Source: Actinoplanes couchii | GTDB taxonomy: Bacteria; Actinomycetota; Actinomycetes; Mycobacteriales; Micromonosporaceae | Direction of reading: 5' to 3' | Length of the DNA stretch: 64,000 nt | Assembly: GCF_016862075.1 (NCBI RefSeq) | Contig: NZ_BOMG01000106.1 | Location: 1-64,000 of the forward strand | In this document: one piece after another, positions 17,461 to 25,227 of the stretch | How the letters are laid out: each line of letters begins with the position of its first letter | How positions within the stretch are numbered: the stretch's first letter is position 1 | Program-made: the position numbers and the translations under genes | The notes under the pieces: model-generated | Told to the model about the DNA's origin: nothing | Seen by the model: only the letters and a program-made list of their open reading frames with translations | The model's database searches: none

Positions 17461-18350
17461 CCACCGCGATCAGCAGGCCTAGGCGACGGCAGGACCGGGC
17501 CGGTTACCTGTTCCTGCTGCCCTGGTTCGGCGGCATGGTCTTCATGATCGTCCCGTTCTTCGCCTCGCTCTACCTGGCGTTCACCGACTACGACCTGCTC
17601 ACCCCGCCGACCTGGGCCGGGCTGGCGAACTTCCGGCGGATGCTGGACGACGCCACGCTGCACCAGTCGCTGAAGGTCACCGTGATCTACACGGTGGTCT
17701 CGGTGCCGTTGTCGCTGATGGTGGCGCTGGCCGTGGCGATGGTCCTGGACCGGGGTGTCCGCGGGCTGGCGATCTACCGCAGCATCTACTACCTGCCGTC
17801 GCTGCTGGCCGGCAGCGTCGCCATCGTCATGCTGTGGCGCTACATCTTCGGCTACAGCGGGGTCGTCAACGACTTCCTGGCCTGGTTCGGCATTCAGGGG
17901 CCGGGCTGGGCGTCCGATCCGCGGTACGCGCTGAGCACGCTGATCCTGCTGCACGTGTGGACGTTCGGCTCGCCGATGGTGATCTTCCTGGCCGGGCTGC
18001 GGCAGATCCCGGCGATGTACTACGAGGCCGCCTCGATGGACGGTGCGTCCGGCTGGAAGCAGTTCCGGTCGATCACGCTGCCGCTGCTCAGCCCGATCAT
18101 CTTCTTCAACCTGGTGCAGTCGCTGATCGCGTCCTTCCAGACCTTCACCCAGGGGTACGTGATCAGCAACGGCACCGGCGGACCGGGCCAGTCGACGCTC
18201 TTCTACAACCTGTACCTGTACCAGAAGGGCTTCGCCGAGTTCGACATGGGCTACGCGTCCGCGATGGCCTGGCTGCTGCTGATGATCATCGCCGGCTTCA
18301 CCGTGGTCAACTTCCTCGCGGCCCGTTACTGGGTCTTCTACGACAATTGA
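17457..18350 (+). CDS. Sugar ABC transporter permease (MalF-type)
   Basis: This inner-membrane permease of 297 residues has six predicted helices. The family EAA loop is visible as YYEAASMDGASGWKQF, which docks the ATPase. The short cytoplasmic N-terminus is basic (PRRRQDRAG) before the first helix. The GTG start overlaps the preceding stop, showing translational coupling. It pairs with the next gene to form the channel. No ATP-binding subunit is encoded in the operon. Confidence 0.93.
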   Translation: MTTAISRPRRRQDRAGYLFLLPWFGGMVFMIVPFFASLYLAFTDYDLLTPPTWAGLANFRRMLDDATLHQSLKVTVIYTVVSVPLSLMVALAVAMVLDRGVRGLAIYRSIYYLPSLLAGSVAIVMLWRYIFGYSGVVNDFLAWFGIQGPGWASDPRYALSTLILLHVWTFGSPMVIFLAGLRQIPAMYYEAASMDGASGWKQFRSITLPLLSPIIFFNLVQSLIASFQTFTQGYVISNGTGGPGQSTLFYNLYLYQKGFAEFDMGYASAMAWLLLMIIAGFTVVNFLAARYWVFYDN

Positions 18351-18361
18351 CGGGGCCTCAC

Positions 18362-19246
18362 ATGTCGCTGACCCTGACCCGCCCCACAAAAACAGAGCCG
18401 GAGACGACGCCGCCAAAGAGGCGGACACGGCCACGCTTCCTCAAGCACGTCCTGCTCAGCGGCGTCGGCATCGTCATGATGTACCCGCTGCTGTGGATGA
18501 TCTCCAGCTCGCTCAAGCGCAGCGACAGCGTCTTCACCGACGAGTCGCTGTGGCCGTCGGTGTGGGAGTTCGGCAACTACGCCCGCGGCTGGACGTCGCT
18601 CAGCGAGCCGTTCGAGATCTACCTGACGAACTCGCTGGTCATCGTGGTGCTGAGCATCGTCGGCAACCTGCTGTCCTGCTCGCTGGCGGCGTACGCGTTC
18701 GCCCGTCTGCGGTTCACCGGCCGCAAGCTGTTCTTCGCGATGATGCTCGGCACGATGATGCTGCCCGGTCACGTGCTGGTGGTGCCGCAGTACGTGATGT
18801 TCGACCGGCTGGAGTGGCTGAACACGTACTATCCGCTGCTCGTCCCGCACTTCCTGGCCACCAACGGGTTCTACATCTTCCTGATGGTCCAGTTCATGCG
18901 GTCGCTGCCGCAGGAGCTGGACGACGCGGCCCGGATCGACGGGTGCGGCCCCTTCCGGACGTTCTGGAAGGTGATCATGCCGCTCTGCCTGCCGGCGTTC
19001 GCCACCACCGCGATCTTCACGTTCATCTCGGTGTGGAACGAGTTCTTCGCCCCGCTGCTCTATCTCACCGACCCCGAGCTCTACACGGTCCCCCTGGCGC
19101 TGCGGCAGTTCATGGACTCCGAGGGCCAGAGCATGTGGGGCGAGATGTTCGCCATGTCGTTCCTGTCCCTGGCCCCGGTGATCGGCTTCTTCATCGCCGG
19201 TCAGAAGTACCTCGTGAAAGGCATCGCCACCACCGGTCTCCGCTGA
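18362..19246 (+). CDS. Sugar ABC transporter permease (MalG-type)
   Basis: This permease of 294 residues is the second half of the heterodimeric channel. It has six helices and an EAA-type loop (LDDAARIDGCGPFRTF) where the ATPase binds. The N-terminal 25 residues are Pro/Lys/Arg-rich and cytoplasmic. It starts 11 bases after the previous stop. The C-terminus ends KGIATTGLR, a typical MalG-type ending. The missing ATPase is probably an MsiK-like shared subunit encoded elsewhere, as known in Streptomyces. Confidence 0.93.
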   Translation: MSLTLTRPTKTEPETTPPKRRTRPRFLKHVLLSGVGIVMMYPLLWMISSSLKRSDSVFTDESLWPSVWEFGNYARGWTSLSEPFEIYLTNSLVIVVLSIVGNLLSCSLAAYAFARLRFTGRKLFFAMMLGTMMLPGHVLVVPQYVMFDRLEWLNTYYPLLVPHFLATNGFYIFLMVQFMRSLPQELDDAARIDGCGPFRTFWKVIMPLCLPAFATTAIFTFISVWNEFFAPLLYLTDPELYTVPLALRQFMDSEGQSMWGEMFAMSFLSLAPVIGFFIAGQKYLVKGIATTGLR

Positions 19247-19271
19247 TCCCCCGTCCCCGAGAGGAATCCCC

Positions 19272-20639
19272 ATGCGAAGACTCTTCGCACTCCTGCTCCT
19301 CACCACCGCAGTGCTGGCCGGGCTCCCCCAACCCGCCCAGGCCGCTCCCTCCACCGGCGTCAACTACCAGCTCAAGGTCACCAAGTCCGGCATGTGCCTG
19401 GACGTCCCGGGCGCCTCGACCGCCGACGGCGCGCTGCTCCAGCAGTGGGGCTGCACCAGCAACTCCACCTGGCAGCAGTTCAGCCTCGTCACGTCCGGCT
19501 CCGGCTACCAGATCAGGAACGTCAACAGCGGCAAGTGCGTGGACGCGCGATCGGGCGGGCAGCTGCAGCAGTACACCTGCGCTGCCCAGACCAGTCAGCA
19601 GTGGACGCTCACGGCCAGCGGCTCGAACACCTACCAGGTGATCAACACCGGCACCGGGCTCTGCATGTCCGACAAGGACGCCTCCACCGCATCCGGCGGA
19701 GCCATCATCACCGAGACCTGCACCGCCAACACCAACAAGCAGTGGGCCTTCGCCACCGAGAGCACCGCCGCCGCGACCGTGGCCAAGGACGGCACCGGCC
19801 AGTACACCACCGTGCAGGCCGCGGTCGACGCCGTCCCGGCGAACAACACCACCCGCCGGACCATCACCATCAAGGCCGGCACCTACCGGGAGATCGTGAC
19901 GATCCCGGCGAACAAGCCGTACATCACGCTGCAGGGTCTCGGGTCGTCGGCGAGCCAGACGGTGATCGTCAACAACCACAGTTCGGCCGGCGGCTGGGGC
20001 ACCTCGGGCAGCGCCACCGTGTTCGTCAACGGCGCGAACTTCGCCGCCACCAACCTGTCGATCTCCAACGACTACGGCGAGGGCAGCCAGGCGGTGGCCG
20101 CGAACCTCAACGGCGACCGGTCGGTCTTCGACAACGTGCGGTTCCTCGGCGCCCAGGACACCCTGCTGATCAACAACTACCGGCACTACGTGAAGAACAG
20201 CTACGTCGAGGGCACCGTCGACTTCATCTTCGGCGGCGGCACCGCGGTCTTCAACGCCACCGCGATCTACCAGAAGCGCAGCACCGGCGGCCCGATCACC
20301 GCGGCCAAGACCGACGCGGCCAATCCGTACGGCTTCCTGATCTACCGGAGCACCATCACCGGTGCCACCAACAACACCACCCAGCTCGGCCGCCCGTGGG
20401 GTCCGGCCGCGCAGGTCCTCTACCGCGAGACCAGCATGAGCGCCACCATCGCCACCGGGCAGCCGTGGACCGACATGTCCAGCAACAGCTGGAAGAACGC
20501 CCGGTTCTTCGAGTACGCCAACACCGGCTCGGGGGCGACCACGAACAGCAACCGTCCGCAGATGAGCGCGTCGACCGCGGCCAACTACACGCCGCAGAAG
20601 TACCTGGCGGGCTCCGACGGCTGGAACCCGGTGGGCTGA
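19272..20639 (+). CDS. Secreted pectin methylesterase (CE8) with N-terminal ricin-type domain
   Basis: This 455-residue secreted enzyme removes methyl esters from pectin. A signal peptide ends near residue 24. A ricin-type beta-trefoil carbohydrate-binding domain (about 25-160) has repeated QW motifs. The CE8 beta-helix (about 165-455) has all key residues: Asp296 (GAQDTL), Asp317 (GTVDFIFG) and Arg373 (LGRPW). Demethylated pectin is the substrate for the pectate lyase encoded immediately downstream. The ricin module is almost identical to that of the next gene. It lies in the transporter operon, 25 bases after the permease. Confidence 0.95.
   Translation: MRRLFALLLLTTAVLAGLPQPAQAAPSTGVNYQLKVTKSGMCLDVPGASTADGALLQQWGCTSNSTWQQFSLVTSGSGYQIRNVNSGKCVDARSGGQLQQYTCAAQTSQQWTLTASGSNTYQVINTGTGLCMSDKDASTASGGAIITETCTANTNKQWAFATESTAAATVAKDGTGQYTTVQAAVDAVPANNTTRRTITIKAGTYREIVTIPANKPYITLQGLGSSASQTVIVNNHSSAGGWGTSGSATVFVNGANFAATNLSISNDYGEGSQAVAANLNGDRSVFDNVRFLGAQDTLLINNYRHYVKNSYVEGTVDFIFGGGTAVFNATAIYQKRSTGGPITAAKTDAANPYGFLIYRSTITGATNNTTQLGRPWGPAAQVLYRETSMSATIATGQPWTDMSSNSWKNARFFEYANTGSGATTNSNRPQMSASTAANYTPQKYLAGSDGWNPVG
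19344..19752 (+). repeat. Ricin-domain direct repeat, copy 1
   Basis: This segment of about 409 bp encodes the ricin-type module of the pectinesterase. It recurs in the same frame and orientation at 20715-21123, exactly 1371 bp further on. The encoded modules differ at only three positions (R/K, T/P, A/G). Confidence 0.9.
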
Positions 20640-20642
20640 GCG

Positions 20643-22034
20643 ATGCGCAGACTCCTCGCGGCAGCACTGCTCGTGGCGGTGGCCGTCCTGGTCCCGTCCG
20701 CCCCGTCCACCGCGGCGCCGTCGACCGGCGTCAACTATCAGCTGAAGGTCACCAAGTCCGGCATGTGCCTGGACGTCCCGGGCGCCTCCACCGCCGACGG
20801 CGCGCTGCTCCAGCAGTGGGGCTGCACCAGCAACTCCACCTGGCAGCAGTTCAGCCTCGTCACCTCCGGCTCCGGTTACCAGATCAAAAACGTCAACAGC
20901 GGCAAATGCGTCGACGCCCGATCGGGCGGACAGCTGCAGCAGTACCCCTGCGCCGCCCAGACCAGCCAGCAGTGGACCCTCACCGCCAGCGGCTCGAACA
21001 CCTACCAGGTGATCAACACCGGCACCGGCCTCTGCATGTCCGACAAGGACGCCTCCACCGCCTCCGGCGGAGCCATCATCACCGAGACCTGCACCGCCAA
21101 CACCAACAAGCAGTGGGGCTTCGTGTCGACAGCCGGCCGGACCTGGCCGTCGACCCCGGACGGCTTCGCGTCGACCGGCGGCGGCACCACCGGCGGGGCG
21201 GGCGGCACCACGGTCACCGTCACCACCCAGGCCGACCTGGCCCGGTACGCGGCGATGTCCGGCTCGTACGTGATCCGGGTGAACGCCGCAATCAGCATCA
21301 GCCCGAAGGGCACCGAGATCCCGGTGTCGTCGAACAAGACGATCGTCGGGGTGGGCACGAACGGCCAGATCGTCGGCGGTGGCTTCTTCCTGGGCGCCGG
21401 CACCCGCAACGTGATCATCCGGAACCTGACGATCCGGGACACCCGGATGGCCGACGACGACCCCGATGACGACGTGTACGACTACGACGGCATCCAGATG
21501 GACACCGCCGACCACATCTGGATCGACCACAACCTGATCACCCGGATGAACGACGGGCTGATCGACTCGCGCAAGGACACCTCGTACCTGACGGTGTCGT
21601 GGAACGTCCTGACCGAGGGCAACAAGGCGTTCGGAATCGGCTGGACCGACAACGTGACCGCCCGGATGACGATCCACCACAACTGGATCCACGACACCGG
21701 GCAGCGCAACCCGAGTACCGACAACGTCGCGTACGCCCACCTCTACAACAACTACCTGCAGAACGTGTCCTCGTACGGCAACTACTCCCGGGGCGCCACC
21801 AAGATGGTGCTGGAGAACAGCTACTTCCAGAGTGTGAAGGACCCGTTCTATCCGGACGCGACCGCCCAGCTCCGGCAGAGCGGCAGCATCCTGGTCAGCT
21901 GCACCGGCAAGCAGGTGACCAGCGGTTCCGCCTTCACCCCGGCCAGCTTCTACGCGTACACCCTGGACGCGGCGGCCGACGTCCCGACCCTGCTGCGCAC
22001 CTACGCCGGACCGCAGGCCAACATCGGTACGTGA
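20643..22034 (+). CDS. Secreted pectate lyase (PL1) with N-terminal ricin-type domain
   Basis: This 463-residue secreted lyase has a signal peptide of about 24 residues, then the ricin-type domain (25-160). A short linker leads to a PL1 beta-helix with GGGTTGGAGG at its start, a WIDHNLI signature, a DSRKD Arg site and an SWNVL strand. Asp-rich residues around DDPDDDVYDYDG are probable calcium ligands. It would cleave the polygalacturonate produced by the upstream esterase. It starts 3 bases after the esterase stop and overlaps the next start (GTGA). Confidence 0.95.
   Translation: MRRLLAAALLVAVAVLVPSAPSTAAPSTGVNYQLKVTKSGMCLDVPGASTADGALLQQWGCTSNSTWQQFSLVTSGSGYQIKNVNSGKCVDARSGGQLQQYPCAAQTSQQWTLTASGSNTYQVINTGTGLCMSDKDASTASGGAIITETCTANTNKQWGFVSTAGRTWPSTPDGFASTGGGTTGGAGGTTVTVTTQADLARYAAMSGSYVIRVNAAISISPKGTEIPVSSNKTIVGVGTNGQIVGGGFFLGAGTRNVIIRNLTIRDTRMADDDPDDDVYDYDGIQMDTADHIWIDHNLITRMNDGLIDSRKDTSYLTVSWNVLTEGNKAFGIGWTDNVTARMTIHHNWIHDTGQRNPSTDNVAYAHLYNNYLQNVSSYGNYSRGATKMVLENSYFQSVKDPFYPDATAQLRQSGSILVSCTGKQVTSGSAFTPASFYAYTLDAAADVPTLLRTYAGPQANIGT
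20715..21123 (+). repeat. Ricin-domain direct repeat, copy 2
   Basis: This is the second copy of the ricin-module sequence at 19344-19752, here fused to the pectate lyase. The DNA is also nearly identical, with a few scattered, mostly silent changes. Outside the module the two genes are unrelated. Confidence 0.9.
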
Positions 22035-22834
22035 CCACTGCCGAACCCTCACCCACCACCCTGCGCTGGGCCGCCGAGCCGACCGGTTCGGCGGACCCGG
22101 CGCGGGTGGTCCGGCAGCTCGCCGGCGGCACACACGCCGTCACCCACCTGGTGCGGACGGCCCGCCCGGCCCGGCGGATGGTGCTGCACCGCTACCCGGC
22201 CGGCGACACCGCCGCCACCCGGCAGGCCGCCGTGCTGACCGCGCTCGACGGTCTGGACGGCCTCGCGCCCGAGCTGATCGCCGCCGACCCCACCGGGCAG
22301 CGGACCGGCACCCCCGCCACCCTGATCACCTGTCTGCCCGGCCGCACCGACCTCACCTCGATGCCCCCGGAGGTGGCCGCCGAGCAACTGGGCCGGGTCC
22401 TGGCCCGGATCCACGCCGTCCCCCTGGACCGGGTCGGCCCGCTGCGTGACCTGCCGTTCGACGGCGATCCGGTGCTGACCCACTTCGACTTCTGGGCCGG
22501 CAACGTGCTGTGGACCGGCCGGGAGATCACCGGTGTCGTCGACTGGTCCGGGGCGTGCCGGGCGCCGCGCGGTTTCGACGTCGGCTGGGCCCGTCTCGAC
22601 CTGTTCCTGCTGCACGGCGCACCGACCGCGGACATGTTCCTGAACGCCTACCAGCGAGCGGCCGGGACGACGGTGCCCGACGTCGCGTTCTGGGACCGCC
22701 GGGCCGTGACCAGCGCCGATCGCACCGTCGAGGAGTGGCACCCGAACTATGCCTCCCTCGGCCGCGCCGACCTGACCGCCGCCGAACTCCGGGCCCGGCA
22801 CACCGCCTGGAGTCGTTACCTACCCGTTACCTGA
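22031..22834 (+). CDS. APH-fold phosphotransferase, possible sugar kinase
   Basis: This 267-residue cytoplasmic protein has the aminoglycoside-phosphotransferase/choline-kinase fold. The Brenner motif is HFDFWAGN (Asp153, Asn158) and the metal-binding Asp171 is in VVDWSG. The N-lobe holds an RMVLHRY strand, with Arg in place of the usual ATP-binding Lys. It is the last gene of the pectin uptake operon, with its start overlapping the lyase stop (GTGA). A role in phosphorylating an imported sugar is more likely than antibiotic resistance, but this is inferred from context alone. Confidence 0.75.
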   Translation: MTTAEPSPTTLRWAAEPTGSADPARVVRQLAGGTHAVTHLVRTARPARRMVLHRYPAGDTAATRQAAVLTALDGLDGLAPELIAADPTGQRTGTPATLITCLPGRTDLTSMPPEVAAEQLGRVLARIHAVPLDRVGPLRDLPFDGDPVLTHFDFWAGNVLWTGREITGVVDWSGACRAPRGFDVGWARLDLFLLHGAPTADMFLNAYQRAAGTTVPDVAFWDRRAVTSADRTVEEWHPNYASLGRADLTAAELRARHTAWSRYLPVT

Positions 22835-22916
22835 TAGCCAGAACAAATCCATAGTGGATCTCATCGGATTTAATGACAGGGCGGCAGACAGCCGCTCGAA
22901 CCACGGGGAGAAACAC

Positions 22917-23450
22917 ATGAACAAGCGTCTGGCTCTCGGCGTCGGCACCGCGGCAGTGGCCGCCACCCTGGCCGGTGCGTCACCGGCCGCGGCAGCGCTC
23001 GCCCAGGACGCCCTGGCCACCGCTCCGGTCCAATACGCGACCACCGTTCCGGTCGCCGAGATCCCGACGACGGTGCCGGCCTCCACCGCCCTGGTCAACG
23101 CGGTGCCCGAGGACGTCCAGCTGGTCGGGGACAAGCTGTACCCGGTCGGCGACCTGCGGGTCACCGTCACCAGCAGGTACCAGGACGAGGCGCGTTTTGT
23201 GCTCCACCTGCCGCAGACCGCCCGGCTCGTCCCGGGTCAGCAGTGCGTGCTGCTCGACTGGAACCTGTCCCAGTGGCTGTGCGAGGGCACCCGCCTGGAG
23301 GCCGGCGAGTCGGCCACCACCACGCTGCAGGTCCGGTCGATCCTGGAGCAGGAGGACCACGGCAAGGACGTCGGCTACGTCCAGGGCCTGGCCAACAACA
23401 ACGAGCGCAGCGAGAAGATCTGGTTCGACATCAAGTGGCCCGCCGCGTGA
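22917..23450 (+). CDS. Secreted protein of unknown function
   Basis: This 177-residue protein has a clear Sec signal peptide (MNKRLALGV to an Ala-rich cleavage region near 30). The remainder is beta-rich, with two Cys residues (QQCVLLDWN and WLCEGT) that could form a disulfide. No catalytic motif is recognised. The ATG at 22917 follows GGGGAG with good spacing. It has its own gap upstream, so it is probably not in the pectin operon. A strong palindromic terminator lies just after it. Confidence 0.75.
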   Translation: MNKRLALGVGTAAVAATLAGASPAAAALAQDALATAPVQYATTVPVAEIPTTVPASTALVNAVPEDVQLVGDKLYPVGDLRVTVTSRYQDEARFVLHLPQTARLVPGQQCVLLDWNLSQWLCEGTRLEAGESATTTLQVRSILEQEDHGKDVGYVQGLANNNERSEKIWFDIKWPAA

Positions 23451-23462
23451 CGGACGCCTGAA

Positions 23463-23492
23463 GGGGGTGCCGGGCACGTGCCCGGCACCCCC
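23463..23492. terminator. Bidirectional terminator hairpin
   Basis: A 30-nt perfect palindrome (15-bp arms, centre CACGTG) starts GGGGGTGCC and ends GGCACCCCC. It lies between two convergent genes. There is no long T tract, so it is called on stem strength and position. Confidence 0.7.
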
Positions 23493-23499
23493 GGCGTGG

Positions 23500-25194
23500 T
23501 CAGGCAAGGTTGATGTAGTCCAGTTCGGCGTACCCGGTGCCGCCCGCGTAGTTCGGCGAGCCCTTGGCCAGCCGGATCATGTTCCAGCCGGCCTTGAGCG
23601 TGACCGACGTGCTGACCGTGGAGCCGAAGACGCCCCAGGCCGCGGTCGCCGGATAACTCACGGTCTGCCAGGCGCCGCCGTTGTACGCCAGCCCCTGCGT
23701 GGCCGTGGCCCCGGTGCCGTTGGCGTACCCGATCGTCATCGTGTAGCTCCGGGCGGCCGGCACGTTCACCAGGAAGTCGACAAACGCCTGGTTACGCGGG
23801 TTGGCCGAGCCGTCGATCTGCCCGACGTACCCGCCGTTGGACGCCGACCCGGAGGAGAACCGGTTGGCGTTGACGACCGTCGCGTTCTCCGCCTCGTAGC
23901 GCTGCTGCCACGTCGGCACACCACTGGTCGGGGTGACCAGCAGCTGGTAGGAGTCCCACGCGTGCATCCCGGTCACCGGCACACTGATCGCCCCGCCGGA
24001 CACCGTGTAGGTCGCCGACGACACCGCGATCGGGGCGCTCTGGTTGGTAGTGCGCCCGGTGATGCCGCTGCGCACGACGGTGGCCCGGACCTGGGTGCCG
24101 AGCGCGCCCAGCCCGGTCACCCGGACCGTGTTGTCGCCGCTGTCCCCACCGAAGACCACGTTCACGATCTTGCGGGTGCTGTCGTACGCCGCGACCCCCT
24201 CCAGCCACGAGCCGGGCGTGGTCCGCACGACGTTGCCGGCCTGGTCGCCGTACCACTTGTAGGTCCAGTACGAGCTGGTCGGCGCGTTGTTGTGCAGCAG
24301 CCCGTTGAGCGTGCCGGCCTCGTACCAGTAGGCGCGTTCCGCCGACCGGATCCCGTGCCGCTCGAAGACCGCCATGTAGTGCACCGAGACGCTGGGAATG
24401 TCGACCTGTGACGGCGACGCGTACTCGTTGATCGAGATCGGGCGGGGCGAGATGCCGAGCGACGACTCGATGGCCCGGTAGTCGGCGACGTGCGCCTGCA
24501 CGTTCAGGTACGAGTCGTTGTCCAGCTCGTGCCAGACGATCACGTCCGGGAGCGTGGCGGTGTCCCGGGCGTTGGTCAGGAAGCTGACCATCCAGTCGTG
24601 GTTGTAGATCGAGTGGCTGGGCCCGACGATCGGGGTGACCGTGTCGAGCGTGCGGATCAGCCGGTGGGTGCGGGTCCACCCGGCGTTGAACGTACCGGCG
24701 GCGCTGGTGTTCCAGGTCCAGTCCGGTTCGTTCCACAACTCGTAGCCGTCGACGTTGGTGGTGGTCGTCGCGGTCAGCCGGGCGTTGACCATGGTGCGGA
24801 CCTTGTTCTCCCAGTCGGTCCAGCTGACCCACTTGTAGGGGAAGTCCTTGTAGATGTCCGGCAGCCGCCAGAACTGCTGCGCGCCGGCGCTCGTCACCTT
24901 GCCGGCGACGAGGGCGCCGTCGCAGCACGGTTCGGTCGCGCCGTTGCCGAGCTGCTGCACGCCGGGCGGCGGCTGGGTGAGGTGGTTGAGCCGGAGCGGG
25001 TACATCTGCTCCAGCGGCGGCTTGCTGCCGACATCGACGGCGTAGAGGCCGCCGGCCGCGACGTGCGTGACCGGGCGGACGACGGTGCCGACGTCGACGG
25101 TGAGGGTGTTGCCGGCGGCCCGCGCCGGGCTGGGGACGACCAGCCCGGCGACGACCAGCGGCAGGACGAGGAGTGCTGCCTTTCTGCGGAACAC
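23500..25194 (-). CDS. Secreted clan GH-A-like glycoside hydrolase with C-terminal CBM
   Basis: This 564-residue secreted protein has a signal peptide (about 1-27). A probable (beta/alpha)8 catalytic domain spans about 28-430. Glu156 in YELWNEPD matches the acid/base of GH39/GH5-like enzymes, and Glu257 in ISINEYA is the probable nucleophile. A PDVIVWHEL block precedes it. A C-terminal beta-sandwich (about 435-564, starting QRYEAENA) resembles CBM6/CBM35. It is the last gene of the second ABC/GH127 operon, so an arabinose- or galactose-containing pectic side chain is a likely substrate. It shares WHEL and INEYA with the large enzyme at 31480. Family assignment is tentative. Confidence 0.75.
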   Translation of the reverse strand: MFRRKAALLVLPLVVAGLVVPSPARAAGNTLTVDVGTVVRPVTHVAAGGLYAVDVGSKPPLEQMYPLRLNHLTQPPPGVQQLGNGATEPCCDGALVAGKVTSAGAQQFWRLPDIYKDFPYKWVSWTDWENKVRTMVNARLTATTTTNVDGYELWNEPDWTWNTSAAGTFNAGWTRTHRLIRTLDTVTPIVGPSHSIYNHDWMVSFLTNARDTATLPDVIVWHELDNDSYLNVQAHVADYRAIESSLGISPRPISINEYASPSQVDIPSVSVHYMAVFERHGIRSAERAYWYEAGTLNGLLHNNAPTSSYWTYKWYGDQAGNVVRTTPGSWLEGVAAYDSTRKIVNVVFGGDSGDNTVRVTGLGALGTQVRATVVRSGITGRTTNQSAPIAVSSATYTVSGGAISVPVTGMHAWDSYQLLVTPTSGVPTWQQRYEAENATVVNANRFSSGSASNGGYVGQIDGSANPRNQAFVDFLVNVPAARSYTMTIGYANGTGATATQGLAYNGGAWQTVSYPATAAWGVFGSTVSTSVTLKAGWNMIRLAKGSPNYAGGTGYAELDYINLA

Positions 25195-25227
25195 GGTTCA
25201 CCTCGGTGGGGATGAGGGGACGGGGAT

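Noticed and set aside
22835..22916. AAATCC/GGATTT inverted repeat before the secreted protein
   Set aside because: The arms are only 6 bp and AT-rich; there is no clear promoter or operator pattern beyond chance.
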